DNA from: Henckelia pumila
Taxonomy: Eukaryota > Streptophyta > Magnoliopsida > Lamiales > Gesneriaceae
DNA: 64,000 nucleotides
Assembly: GCF_033568475.1 (NCBI RefSeq)
Contig: NC_133123.1
Coordinates: forward strand, 130,420,930-130,484,929
Direction: 5' to 3'
The number at the start of each line of letters is the position of its first letter. Position 1 is the first letter of the stretch. Positions 47,214 to 58,815 of the stretch are shown piece after piece. A model generated the notes under the pieces. It searched no databases and was not told the origin of the DNA. It saw only the letters and a list, made by a program, of their open reading frames with translations. Position numbers and translations under genes: made by a program.

Positions 47214-49259
47214 ATGGCCTCCTCCTCCCGAGCTAACTTTGGAAGATCGGATGAAATATTCCGAGAGGTGGATCGATTTGATTCCCTCGCACTTACCCCC
47301 GCAGGAGAGCCTACAGGCCAGGACCCTGCTCACCCCTCGACCTCAGCTCGGGATGATGACCTGGGCAATGACCCAGAAGCCTCTGTGGTGCCGTGGTTTG
47401 AGCAGTATCCCTCCGAGCTAGATGCCTCGGATGAGGAAAAGATAAGAGCTCTATCCCACGCCCCGAAAACTTATGAGTTCATCATTCCTGACCCCACAGA
47501 TCGAGCTAACCACCCTCCTCCAGGGTATTATACTTTTTATTTAGATCAGCTGGAGGCAGGTCTTAGATTTCCCCTCCCCTTACTTTTCCAACAGCTCAGC
47601 CGATACTATGAGCTTCACCTAGGACAGCTCACCCCCAACTCCTTCCGAACTCTCTGTAGTTTTGTAGTTCTTTTTAGGACTCTGGGCTTCGAAGTTAACT
47701 GTTTTACTATCTGTAACTTCTTGCTGCCCAAACGTTCTGAGGAGGGCCCCTTTTACTTTTCCTGCCGACCCAACTGCAAATTTTTTAAGGGTTCTCCCAG
47801 CTCCAATAAAAATTGGAAAAATGCTTTCTTTTTTGTATGTCCCTCCGACGATTGGGACATATGTTCAGCTTGGAGGGATGTTCTCCCACTGTTCCTGCCC
47901 CGGGCTTCCGTCAAGGGGAATTGTTTACTGGAGCCCAAAGGGCTATAGGGGGAAGGTGCTTTGATGTCTCTACCCTTTTGGCAGAGGACCTGCTCTGCCA
48001 CCATGGGCTCAGCTCGACAGATGTTTTTGTTCGAGGAAACTTAGGTACGGCCCTTCCCCCGCCCGTGCTCCGCTTTACTAATGTTACGCTCTCCCATTTC
48101 CTGTCCTGACCTTCCCTATGTCTCGTGCAGAAAAAAGGGTTATGGATTCAGCCATGAATAGAATGTTGGAGAAGAAGAAAACAACTGCCCCATCAGGGGG
48201 CCGGGCTGAAGGGAGCTCAGCCAAGTCTAAAGCCCCTTCACCACGGGCCACTAGCAACCCTGAGCCTTCTGCCACCCAGTCCAAAGGCTCGAAAAGGCGG
48301 GCACCGTCAAGCCCTCACCCTGAGGTAGTGGAGCTGGACTCCGGGAAGTCTTCTATTCCGGAGGTGGCACCCCTTCGTCAGTTCAGGGCGTAAAAGCCTC
48401 AGACTCCCGTGGTCCGGTGCAGGACCAATTTCTTCGAAATGTACCACGATGCCCTGCGTATTGTGGGGGTCGGGCCTACTCCAATGGCTGGGTCAGTCCT
48501 CCGGGATATGATCTCCCAGGCTGACATCGATTATGTGAAAAGCCTTGGATGGGCTGAGCTGATGCAACGTTCTAACACTGCCTCAGCTGAGGTAACCTTC
48601 CATTATCCATTACTTTATGTTCCTCTTTTATATTCTCTTTTAATTGTTCTTTTCCTTTCTTAGGCTGCTGTCCTGAACGCCGAGATGTCCTTTCGAGCTT
48701 CCATGACTCGAAAGCAACTTTCTAAGGATGCCCGAGGTTATGAAGCTCATTTTGCTGAGCTTAACCAGTTAGCGGAGGACGTGAAGCTTGGTTATGAGAA
48801 GGAGGTGGCCAATCTCCGAGCCCAGATAGAGGAAATGAGGATGGGCTTCCAAGCTGAATGGCTGAAGCATCAAAGTGACTTCCGGGTCTCCGAGGTGCAG
48901 AAGGAGAATCTTCGGAGCGAACTCAAGGGGTCTCATGATCAACTTGCTCAGGCCCTTCAAGAACTGGAAGAGTCCCGAGCTGAGCTGTCCAAGGGAGCTA
49001 AAGGCTTCAAGGAGGCATTCTTGAAGTCCGATGAATATATGGATGAGGTGGCTGCCAAGCCTATGGTTACCTGGCCAAAGGGTTCGACGGCTGCACTCAG
49101 CAGTTCAGGGCAGCAGGCTATCCTCCTGAAGGGACCCCTGTGGACTTCCTGGACCTAGACGGGTTTGCCCTCTCCCTTACCTCAGCAGAGGCAGCAAAAG
49201 AGGATGGGGGCGTAGATGAACAGGGTGAGGATGAGGGCAAGGGAGAGAATGAAAGTTAG
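47214..49259 (+). pseudogene. Antisense accessory gene: 'putative gypsy-type transposon' (Transposase_28-like) protein with coiled coil
   Basis: The 244-codon frame 47214-47948 has the features of the plant domain named Transposase_28: FYLDQLEAGLRFPLPLLFQQL, LHLGQLTPNSFRTL, FVVLFRTLGFEVN, and SNKNWKNAFFFVCP. The frame shifts near 47940 and continues as FDVSTLLAEDLL to about 48100. 48118-48392 is a Ser/Pro/Lys-rich linker ending in a TAA; 48409-48591 continues it in the same frame. A 72-bp GT-AG intron (48592-48663) joins exactly in phase to 48664 onward, a Glu/Lys-rich coiled coil (LRAQIEEMR, LRSELKGSHDQL). A shift near 49070 leads to an acidic tail ending at 49259. No function is established for this domain. 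Extra ORFs are known in Tat-lineage elements; here it is antisense with its own TATA box. Confidence 0.75.
48592..48663 (+). other. 72-bp intron of the antisense accessory gene
   Basis: CTGAG|GTAACC at the donor and TTTCTTAG|GCTGCT at the acceptor with a T-rich tract. Removing it keeps one phase-0 reading from SNTASAE into AAVLNAEM, strong evidence that the plus strand here evolved as spliced coding sequence. Confidence 0.7.
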
Positions 49260-49394
49260 TTTGGGGTTTTTGTGGATGTAAACATTTAAATTTTTTTCCT
49301 TCTTACGCCAGTTTATTTGCTTTACATTTTCCTTAGTCTTCATAATTCAAACTGACCTCCTTAACCTTCCCCGATGAGCTGAGCTATGCTCCCT

Positions 49395-50265
49395 AAGGAA
49401 AGCGTAATAAACATTAAAAATAAAACCAACACTCGACGGTGAACTGAGTTGAGCTCCCTAAGAGGAGGTAAGATTAACTCTTCAAAATAGGCTCACCCGA
49501 AGGTGAGCTGAGCTGAGCTCCCTGAAGGGAAATAAGATTAACATTTAAAAATAAACTAACACCCAAAAGTGTCGAGCTGAGCTGAGCTCCTTAAAGGGAG
49601 GTGAGATTATCACCTAAAAATAAACTAACACCCGGAGGCATCGAACTGAGCTGAGATCCCCAAGGAGAGCAAATTACGGATTTAAAAATAAACTAACATC
49701 CGGAGGCGTTGAACTGGGCTGAGCTCCTTAAGGGGAACAAAGTACTTGTTTAAAAATAAACTAACACCCGGAGGCGTTGAACAGAGCTGAGCTCCCTAAG
49801 GGGAGCAAAGTACTTGTTTAAAAATAAACTAACACTCGGAGGCGCTGTACAGAGCTGAGCTCCCTAAGGGGAGCAAAGTACTTGTTTACAAATAAACTAA
49901 CACCCGGAGGCGTTGTATTGATCTGAGCTCCCTAAGGGAAGCAAAGTACTTGTTTAAAAATAAACCAACACCCGGAGGCGTTGTATTGAGCTGAGCTCCC
50001 TAAGGGGAGCAAAGTACTTATTTAAAAATAAACTAACACCCGGAGGCGTTGAACAGAGCTGAGCTCCCTAAGGGGAGCAAAGTACTTGTTTAAAAATAAA
50101 CTAACACATGGAGGCGTTGTACAGAGCTGAGCTCCCTAAGGGGAGCAAAGTACTTGTTTAAAAATAACTAACACCCAGAGGCGCTGTACAGAGCTGAGCT
50201 CCCTAAGGGGAGCAAAGTACTTGTTTAAAAATAAACTAACACCCGGAGGCGTTGTATTGAGCTGA
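49395..50265. repeat. Minisatellite, 68-bp unit, about 12-13 copies
   Basis: The unit has AAAATAAACTAACACCCGG, then AGGCGTTG, then GAGCTGAGCTCCCTAAGG, then GAGCAAAGTACTTGTTTA. Starts at 49753 and 49821 show the 68-base period. Copies on the left are more diverged. It lies between the antisense gene and the 45-bp array, in the Tat element's 3' untranslated part. Each unit carries a GAGCTGAGCTC word like those in the LTR. Confidence 0.92.
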
Positions 50266-50599
50266 AGCTTTAGGAACCTAGCTGAGCTGCCAGAGCCGAG
50301 CTGAGCTTCCGGAACCAAACTTCCGACCTGACCTAAAATATGTTCTCAGATCGCCTAAATGGGCTCCCGAGCTCCCGAGCTCCCCAGCCAAATTTCCTTA
50401 ACCGCCAGCTCATCTACATGAGAGCACTATGAAGTGACCCCTCATAATTACCAAGCGCGTGTTTAATTAACTTGCTAACAACATTTGTACTTGAGTATCT
50501 AAAATGAGCTAAGCTGAAATCAAAGTGCCGTAACTGAACTGAGCCCAAAAATCAGGGTCGAGGTGACTAGACTAAGATAGAGAGCTGAACCAAAGTCAG
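50266..50599. other. Non-repeated spacer between the two minisatellites
   Basis: GAGCTC- and CCGAGC-rich sequence similar to the LTR's U3 words, then AT-richer DNA. No frame of note. Confidence 0.5.
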
Positions 50600-51705
50600 G
50601 GGCCTAAGAGGCATGACTAAGGTGATGAGCTGAACCAAAGTCAGGGGCCTAAAAGGCGTGACTAAGGTGATGAGCTAAACCAAAGTCAGGGGCCTAAGAG
50701 GTGTGACTAAGGGAATGAGCTGAACCAAAGTCAGGGGCCTAAGAGGCGTGACTAAGGGAATGAGCTTAAACAGAGTCAGAGGCCTAAAAGGCATGACTGA
50801 GGTGATGAGCTGAACCAAAGTCAGGGGCCTAAGAGGCGTGACTAAGGTAATGAGCTGAACCAAAGTCAGGGGCTTAAGAGACGTGACTAAGGGAATGAGC
50901 TTAACCAGAGTCAGGGGCCTAAAAGACGTGACTAAGGTGATGAGCTGAACCAAAGTCAGGGGTCTAAGAGGCGTGACTAAGGTAATGAGCTGAACCAAAG
51001 TCAAGGGCTTAAGAGGCGTGACTAAGGGAATGAGCTTAACCAGAGTCAGGGGCCTAAAAGGCGTGACTGAGGTAATGAGCTTAACCAGAGCCAGGGCCTA
51101 AAAGGCATGACTGAGGTAGTGAGCTGAACCAAAGTCAGGGGCCTAAGAGTCGTGACTAAGGTAATGAGCTGAACCAAAGTCAGGGGCCTAAGAGGCGTGA
51201 CTAAGGGAATGAGCTTAACCAGAGTCAGGGGCCTAAAAGGCGTGACTGAGGTAATGAGATTAACCAGAGTCAGGGGCCTAAAAGGCGTGACTGAGGTGAT
51301 GAGCTTAACCAGAGTCAGGGGCCTAGAAGGCGTAACTGAGGTAATGAGCTTAACCAGAGTCAGGGGCCTAAAAGGCGTGACTGAGGTAGTGAGCTGAACC
51401 AAAGTCAAGGGCCTAAGAGGCGTGACTAAGGTAATGAGCTGAACCAAAGTCAGGGGCCTAAGAGGCGTGACTAAGGGAATGAGTTTAACCAGAGTCAGGG
51501 GCCTAAAATGCGTTACTGAGGTAATGAGCTTAACCAGAGTCAGGGGCCTAAAAGGCGTGACTGAGGTGATGAGCTGAACCAAAGTCAGGGGCCTAAGAGG
51601 TATGACTAAGGTAATGAGCTGAACCAAAGTCAGGGGCCTAAGAGGCGTGACTAAGGTAATGAGCTGAACCAAAGTCAGGGGCCTAAGAGGCGTGACTAAG
51701 GCAAT
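50600..51705. repeat. Minisatellite, 45-bp unit, about 24 copies
   Basis: The unit is ATGAGCTGAACCAAAGTCAG, then GGGCCTAAGAGGCGTGAC, then TAAGGTA. Successive starts at 51434 and 51479 give a 45-base period. Two variants alternate in blocks (GAACCAAAG with TAAGAGG, and TTAACCAGAG with TAAAAGG), showing higher-order homogenisation. Because 45 is divisible by 3, long frames appear on both strands; they are artefacts. It follows integrase on the element's strand. Confidence 0.95.
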
Positions 51706-51803
51706 TTTTACATCAATATTTCTGAAAGAATAACTGCTTATAGATAAAAACAAAATGTAGCTTGCATGAATTACAACTTAAAGAAAAATTGTTCTTGCAA
51801 CAT

Positions 51804-54800
51804 TTAAGAATAATATTTGCGTAAATTATAAGCACTCCATGGTCTCTTCAACATCCTTCCCTTTGAATCTTCTAAGTAGTAAGCATCTGAACTAAGCCTC
51901 ATCACCACCTTGTACGGTCCTTTCCATTTAGGGTCGAGCTTCCATACAGCCGCATCTTGAACTCTTCTGAGTACCAAATCTCCTACCTAAGATCCCTTCC
52001 TACGCACCCGAAGATTATAGGATCGAGCTACCCTATTCTTGTATGCCTCCATTCTGATGGCAGCAGCTTCTCTTTTCTCCTCCATAAAGTCTAAGTCTTC
52101 CATTCTTTTTTCTCCATTCTTCTCATCATAGAAGATGATCCGAGCTGACTCTTCTCCAATTTCTGCTGGCAAGATCGCTTCATTTCCATAAACCAGACTA
52201 AATGGAGTCTCTCCTGTCCCAATTCTGGGTGTGGTACGATATGACCATAACACACTAGGGAGTTCCTCCACCCAATTTCCTTGGGCTTTTCCTAATCGGG
52301 TCTTCAAGCTTTGCACCAAAGATATGTTAGTGACCTCCACCTGACCATTGCTTTGAGGATAATGGACAGATGTGAAGTGTTGTTGAATTTTCATCTCTTT
52401 GCACCAAGCTTGCACCCGGGCTCCCTGAAACTGTCTCCCATTATCGGAGATAAGCTTCCGCGGTACTCCAAACCTACACACAATATTCTTCCACAGAAAT
52501 TTCAGAACTTCTCCTTCAGTAATTCGGGCCAAGGCCTCCGCCTCCACCCATTTAGAGAAGTAATCTATAGCGACCAACAAGAATTTCTTCCGAGTTGGGG
52601 CTAGAGGGAAAGGACCCACAATATCCATTCCCCACTGATCGAAAGGATACGCTGCCACGATTCCTTTCATTAACGCCGCTGGCCGATGCTGAAGTCTGCT
52701 ATGTCGCTGACAACTGTCACAAGAAGTCACCAAAGCTATGGCACCTTTCAAAATAGTAGGCCAAAAATATCCTGCTAAAAGAACCTTACGGGCTAGAGAA
52801 TAAGATCCCAAGTGATTGCCACAACACCCCTCGTGTATCTCCTTCAGGATATAATGAGCTTCCTTAGGACCCAAACACTTGAGAAGAGGTCCAGAAAATG
52901 ATTTCTTATAAAGAACTCCCTCCACCATCACAAAGCGGAGACTCCTCTGTTTCAATCGATATGCCTTCTTGGGATCCTTTGGTAACTCGACCTTCTCCAT
53001 GTATTCCAAGAGCTCTTTTCTCCAGTCACTCTCTTTCGGAGCTAATGGTATGAGCTCAGTAGAAGGTGTTAATTCCACTTGTACGACTACCTCTCTGTTT
53101 TTCCAGTTATGAAGTGAGCTAGCCATCTTGGCCAGAACATCCGCCTTTTCGTTGCTCTCTCTAGGGATCTGCTCAAACATTACCTCATCAAAGAGGCCCC
53201 GAGCTTCCTCTATTGCCTTCATGTACTCTTTTAACTTCTCACTTTTCACCTCGTAAGACCCATTCACTTGCTGAGCTACCAATTGCGAATCAGAATGTAT
53301 CCGGGCTGCCCCAACTTGCTTAGCTGCCCGAAGGACAATTAACACGACCTCATATTCGGCCTCATCATTGGAAGCTCGAAAATCCAACCTGACTGCCAAT
53401 CGGATCTCATCTCCCTGAGGGGATATCAGAAGCACCCCCACTCCACATCCTTCGCTGTTAGAAGAACCATCAACATACACTTTCCATAAGCCCTGCCCTT
53501 TCATATGTTTTGTTTCGGCTAAAAAAATCAGCCAATGCTTGAGCTTTAATCGTTGCACTTGGTTCATACTGAATATCATACTCACTGAGTTCAGTAGTCC
53601 ACTTCACCAATCGCCCCGAAATGTCAGCGTGAGTTAATATCCTTCCCATGGGACTATTGGTTAACACTACAATAGGATGTGATAGAAAATAAGGTCTGAG
53701 CTTCCGGGCCGTCATAACAAGTGCATGTGCCAACTTCTCGACCTCTGAATACCGGAGCTCAGCACCCTTGAGAGCATGTGAGAAAAAGTAGATAGGATGT
53801 TGAGCCGCTCTCTCCTGCCTAATGAGTACTAAACTGATCGCCCCCTCCAAAGCTGAGAGGTAGATGTATAACGGTTCACCCGGAACTGCCTTAGCGAATA
53901 CAAGAAGTTCGGCTAAATAATTTTTTAAGTCCTCGAACGCCTTCCCACATTCAGCATCCTACTCAAACTTCTTAGCTTTCCGAAGAACCCTAAAGAAAGA
54001 TAAACTTCTATGAGCTGATCTGGATATGAACCGAGATAGAGCTGCTATCCTTCCTGCCAACCTCTGAAATTCCTGCAGATTTCGAGGATGAGACATGGAT
54101 CGGATAGCTTGCACTTTCACGGGGTTAGCTTCAATCCCTCTCTCAGTCACCATGTATCCCAAAAACTTGCCTCCTCTTACTCCAAACACACATTTTTCAG
54201 GATTGAGCTTTATTCCGTAGGACCTGAGCATGGCAAAGGTCTCCCTCAAGTCGGTCATCAAACCTGAATCATCCTGGGATTTTACAAGGATATCATCCAC
54301 ATAAACCTCCACATTTCGGCCAATCTGGGAAGCAAACACCCTATCCATGAGCCTCTGATAAGTAGCCCCTGCATTTTTCAAACCGAAAGGCATCACTCTG
54401 TAACAGAAAGTTCCATGAGAGGTAGTGAAACTTACTTTATCCTGATCTTCCTCTGCCAACGGAATCTGATGGTACCCTTGATAGGCATCCATGAAACACA
54501 AATACTGATGACCTGCCGTAGAATCAACCAACTGATCAATTCGAGGGAGTGGATAGCAATCTTTTGGGCATACCTTATTTAAGTCTCGAAAATCAACACA
54601 CATCCTCCATTTGCGTGAACTCTTAGGGACAAGGACCACATTTGACAATCAAGTAGGGAACTGGACTTCCCTATTATGACTTGCCTTAAGGAGTTCATTC
54701 ACCTTTTTCTTAATAACCTTATCCTTTTCAGACCCAAAGTATCTCTTTTTCTATTTTACCTGCTTCGCTCCCGCGAAAATGTTGAGCCGATGAACCATAA

Positions 54801-56145
54801 CGTCTGCACTAACCTCTGTGAGCTCTAAAACAGACCAAGCAAAAACATCTTTGTTCTCCTTCATGCAATCAATCAAGATTTGCCTCATTGAAGAACTGAG
54901 ATCAGCGGCTAACTTCACCATCTGAGCTCCAGGACTTAGCTCTACTTTCTCATGATCTTCTTCAGACATTAAAAATACCTTTTGATCCAACACCCTTGGT
55001 GCTCGGCCTATCAAAACCATTCCTACTTCCCTCCTACTTCTCTTTGCATCAACCTTCACTTCATTCACATAACACAAACGTGCTGCCTTTTGATCACCCT
55101 TAACAACCCCCACTTCTTTTCCACTTGAGAACTTCAATTTCTGGTGGTAGGTGGAAGCCACAGCTCGGAAATCACTCAGGGCAGGGCGTCCCAATATTCC
55201 ATTGAAAGAAGATGGGGCATCCACCACTGTAAAGCAAGCCATTTTGGTTATTCTCTGCTCTCTACTCCCAAGGGACAAGGGGAGCACTATCTGTCCCAAC
55301 GGTTGCAAAGCATGACCCGTGAACCCATACAACTCTGTGGTGATTGGATCCAACTCAAATCCTTCCAATTTCATTTGGTCCAGAGTTTCTTTAAAGATAA
55401 TGTTTACTGAACTCCCAGTATCCACAAAGATACGAGCCACGTCATAATTGGCTATGGTCAAGGTGACCAGTAAGGGATCATTATGAGGTAGCACCACATA
55501 CTTTAAATCTTCCCTTCCAAAACTGATGTTCGGATCAGTGGGACAGCTGAGCTGAGAATTTACCTCAAAATTTTCCAACCTATGCCCGTGAGCTTTGCGA
55601 GCCCTTCCTGAATCTCCATCCATACTACCCCCTGAGATCATATGGATAACACCCCGATTGGGATGATTTGCAATTTGCTGCACCCTATCTCCTTGACCGT
55701 TTTGAGGAGCTCTTCCTTGACGATCACCTTGATTCTCTCTAACTTCATTCCTTTGATTCCTCCATTGGGGAGCTCGGCCTTGGCGAGGAGGATTTGCCCT
55801 TCGAGTCAGCTCAGCTCTGATTCGAGGGTCATCATACATGATCCTTTGAACCTCCTCACCTAGCCTCTGACAATCATTGGTGATATGCCCATACTCCTGA
55901 TGAAAATCGTAAAACTTGTCAGATGGCGGTAATCGCGGGCCTTTCTCTGCATTACGGGGCCTCACAAGTGCTCGCCTATCCTCACATACTTGCATTGCCT
56001 TCTCCAGGCTTACCGAGAGTGGTACATAGGGGTAGGGTCCTTTGACCCTGTTCATCTCTTCTGCAACCCTCTTCCTTCCTCCTTCTGTCTTCCCCTCTGC
56101 CTTTGCTCCCACCTTGGCACTGGGCTTACTCCCAGACGTTCCTTC
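51804..56145 (-). pseudogene. Tat protease, RT, dual RNase H and integrase (broken pol)
   Basis: Minus strand. 54751-56112: gag end with a knuckle-like FHQEYGHITNDC (first Cys lost) and protease FVDTGSSVNIIF. 53959-54648: RT with WRMCVDFRDLNK, MPFGLKNAGATYQR and catalytic VYVDDILVKS. 53470-53850: first RNase H. 51987-53585: second, archaeal-like RNase H (GLWKVYVDGSSNSEGCG, DSQLVAQQVNG), then integrase with GNHLG, CDSCQRH, GMDIVGPFP, SDNGRQF and SNGQVEVTN, and a C-terminus to about 51804 (VLRRVQDAAVWKLDP). Breaks: a stop and shift near 54750, TGG-type stops near 54650 and 53958, a shift between the RNase H regions near 53580, and a stop at 51987. Confidence 0.92.
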
Positions 56146-56896
56146 CTATCTCCTCTGCCTCTGTGCATCCTCCAAATTCACGTACTTCTCAGCTCGACTA
56201 AGGAGCTCATCATAAGTCAAAGGAGGCTTCTTGACCAAGGATCTGAAAAACTCTCCTCCTCTCAACCCTTGAGTGAAAGAGTTGACCAAGGTGTCAGCAG
56301 TGGCAGCAGGTACTTCCAGAGCTGCTGTATTGAAGCGCTGAACATACTCCCGCAACGGTTCCACCTCAGATTGCATCATATTGAACAAACTGATAGAAGT
56401 CTTCAAATATCTCTTACTACTCGCATATTGGTGTAGAAAAGCTGAGCTGAAGTCATTGAAACTCTGAATACTACCAGGCTGTAAAAGGTTAAACCATTGC
56501 TGGGCTGACCTTACCAGAGTAGTGAGGAAGACCCGACATTTAATTGCATCTGAATATCTATGCAACAAGGCTGCATTTTCAAATCTCCCCAAATGTTCCT
56601 CTGGATCTGAGCTCCCGTCATATTTCCCTAAAGTAGGCTGCTTGGAGTTCTTCATCTAGAATAGCCCGAGCAAAAGGACTTTCCCTCTGTATAGGCCCAG
56701 GCCGACCTCCGACTTGCCGACCCAGTCTCCTGATCTCTTCCCACACTGCATCCATTGGGTTTGGCTGACCTACGGGAGGAGGTGGTGGATTTTGACCCAT
56801 GGCCGCTTGCACCGTTTGAGTGATGAACTGGCTGAGCTGATCTACAGTCATATCCGCCACATTTCCTCTTCCCCTTCCTCTTCCTCTTCCTGCCAT
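56146..56896 (-). pseudogene. Tat gag
   Basis: The ATG at 56896 (MAGRGRGRGRGN) opens the frame just after the primer site. Central gag sequence in 56149-56655 (KYDGSSDPEEHLGRFENAA, AQQWFNLLQPGSI, YASSKRYLKTS) is typical of plant Ty3/gypsy capsid. A frameshift near 56620-56655 separates the first 90 codons from the rest, and a TAG at 56146-56148 (after AQRQRR) cuts off the in-frame continuation. The product would package element RNA if intact. Confidence 0.9.
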
Positions 56897-56916
56897 ATCT
56901 ACGTCTTAGCTTGAAT

Positions 56917-56934
56917 TTCCCACAGACGGCGCCA
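56917..56934 (-). other. Primer binding site of the Tat element
   Basis: TGGCGCCGTCTGTGGGAA on the minus strand lies two bases inside the 5' LTR end. This motif is a usual primer site of non-chromovirus plant gypsy elements; the tRNA donor is not assigned here. Confidence 0.8.
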
Positions 56935-56936
56935 AT

Positions 56937-57764
56937 TGATATACCTCAATAAAGTGATCTCCTTGGATGAGCTGAAGAAGCTCCTCCAAATAAAAGATGA
57001 ACTGTTGCTGACCTGAAACCACTAACAAGAGTGTTAAGGGGGGCCGGAAGGTGTTCCGGAATATCCCCTCCAACGCTCAAGTCAGATGCTAGGATAGCGA
57101 AAATATAGAGAGTGGTTTGTGCACACGAGTGAAAAATTAGGATCCAAATAATGAAAGTGAACCTGATATTTATAGGAGAGGGCTCTGGGTTTAGGGCCTA
57201 CTTTCCTTATCAAGAATCCGCGAATCCCGGGATCACAATCCCAAATATTTAGGCTGAGATTTCGCCCGAATCTTGTCTGACAAAGGAAATAACAATACAC
57301 TTAATCTGAGCTGAACAGTCATCATGAGGATGCTATACTGCTGCTCTCCCTGAGGTCATATGGAAAAGGGGTGAGTGAGTTATTGCTGAACCCCTGAACT
57401 CCACCTGAACACTGATCCTAACATCTTAGCTAGCTCATCAAGGTTATTCAACCCCTCTACTAAGCTAACTCCCTACTGACATCGGGGCTGAGATGAACTC
57501 CAGAGCTCCCAACCAGAGTTGGAGAGGATGGTGAAGGAATTTGGCTGAGCTCCCGAGCCGAGCTGGAGGTGATGGTGGAGGAGTTTGGCTGAGCTCCCGA
57601 GCTCCCGAGCTGAGCTGGACATTACAATGGGAGAGCTTGTCCGAGCTCCCGAGTTCCCAAACTCCCGACCCGAGCTGACCCCCCGGACGATTCTGGCTAG
57701 CTAAAGATTGATCTTTACCTTAGGGTCATCTATGAGCTGAGGTGATTTCCTCTTCCGGATATCA
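56937..57764 (-). repeat. 5' LTR of the Tat element (828 bp)
   Basis: Pairs with 45991-46810. Minus-strand TATA box at 57167-57176. The GAGCTCCCGAGC word is duplicated once more than in the other LTR (near 57595-57612), accounting for the length difference. Confidence 0.93.
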
Positions 57765-57769
57765 GTAAT

Positions 57770-57978
57770 CATAGGTTGTAGCTCATCCCAATTTTTTTTT
57801 TAGTTTTTATGAAAGTTTTCTTTTTAAAGCCTACTCTTTTTACACCCAAAGCTCAACATATCCAATATTCTAGGACACAACTTCTTTTATTAGTATAATG
57901 TAATAACTTTTTGGTTATACACACACACTGACACATACACACTCCATCTGTCATATAGCTTTAGGTTTGTGTATGTCC
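57770..57978. other. AT-rich spacer
   Basis: Short spacer with an (AC)n-like run near 57920. No other feature seen. Confidence 0.5.
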
Positions 57979-58254
57979 CTGTTGGATAGAGCGATCGAAT
58001 CATGTCGTTTGAGCTGTTGTACGGTTTAAAATATTTGGGTTGCACAATTACTACCAGCTATAGCTTTTGGTAAAGCGGCAAGCGCTCGGTCCTACAATTG
58101 CTATCAGAGCCAAGGTCATGAGTTCGATTCTCATTGATTGCAAGAAGTGCAATTACTGGGAGGAAGATTATTGGGGTATAATAATTGTATCTGTTGGGTA
58201 GAGCGATCGAACCATGACGTTTGGGCTGCTGTACGATTTAAAAGATTTGAGTTG
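57979..58254 (+). repeat. SINE-like sequence with A/B boxes between 65-bp direct repeats
   Basis: TAGCTTTTGGTAAAGCGG (58061-58078) resembles an A box and GAGTTCGATTC (58120-58130) a B box. A 65-bp sequence starting CTGTTGG(A/G)TAGAGCGATCG occurs at 57979-58043 and 58191-58254, so the tRNA-like part is flanked by direct repeats. CTATCAGAGCCA near 58101 also resembles a retrotransposon primer site. A dimeric SINE or a miniature LTR element (TRIM) are both possible. The sequence does not fold as a complete tRNA. Confidence 0.5.
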
Positions 58255-58815
58255 ATGAAATAATAATAGATAAGTGATAAGATATTGTTGGGGGAAATAA
58301 CATATATCACCCTTGTGAAATCTCGGGTTTGCTGATAACCCATATACGAAAGTTTTTTGAGCTAGTAGTCTTCTGTGATTCTAGCTAGATCTGTAGCATA
58401 CACACCCTTTCCAACTAAAAAAATGACTAAAATATCCTTAAATGACTTTTAGTAAGTACTCTTTTATCACCATTTACCGAAAATTTAAATTAAAACATCA
58501 ATGCATTAACTTAATTTTTCAATTAAGTTTATTTATACAATCACTTTAATTAATTTTTAAATATTAAATTTTATTTAAAAATTATTTAATTTTATTACTT
58601 AATTTAATGTAAGGGAAAATTGCAAATTTAGTCATCTATGTTTGTTACTTTGCGATTTTGGTTCTCCATATTTTCACATTTCAGTTTTAGTCATGCATGT
58701 TCTGATTTTTGGCAATTTCAGCCATTTTTATTAAAAAAATGCTTATGTGGCACTGTACACGTCAGCTCCACATCATCACTTAATTGGTGTCACATCAGCG
58801 CCACGTCGGAAAAAA
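58255..58815. repeat. Worn dispersed repeats
   Basis: 58300-58440 matches the 42490-42617 family (GTAGCATACACACCC, AAAAATGACTAAAAT). 58620-58810 (AATTGCAAATTTAGTC, TTTTGGCAATTTCAGCC, CACATCAGCGCCACGTC) is a common plant intergenic repeat type. No gene. Confidence 0.6.

Larger units (their letters stand above)
45991..57764 (-). mobile_element. Complete Tat-type Ty3/gypsy element, 11.8 kb, minus strand
   Basis: LTRs at 56937-57764 (5') and 45991-46810 (3') start TGATATCC and end GTATATCA on the element's own strand. GTAAT is duplicated at 45986-45990 and 57765-57769. On the minus strand the order is LTR, primer site, gag, protease, RT, two RNase H-like regions, integrase, a 45-bp minisatellite, a 68-bp minisatellite, an antisense accessory gene, and LTR. 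A second RNase H between RT-RNase H and integrase is characteristic of the Tat lineage. The LTRs differ at roughly 18-20 positions in 820, with one 8-9 bp length difference, so insertion was moderately recent. Stops in gag-pol make it non-autonomous. Confidence 0.95.

Noticed and set aside
49395..51705. CRISPR-like array
   Set aside because: Units are directly adjacent without unique spacers, and the setting is a plant retrotransposon.
50675..51753. Long minus-strand frames reading (LTLVQLITLVTPLRP)n and a plus-strand frame, as a repeat protein
   Set aside because: They arise because the 45-bp minisatellite unit is a multiple of three and lacks stops; frames exist on both strands and no start or domain supports translation.
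58061..58130. tRNA gene
   Set aside because: A- and B-box-like words exist, but spacing and pairing do not give a cloverleaf, and the sequence sits between direct repeats; called SINE/TRIM-like instead.
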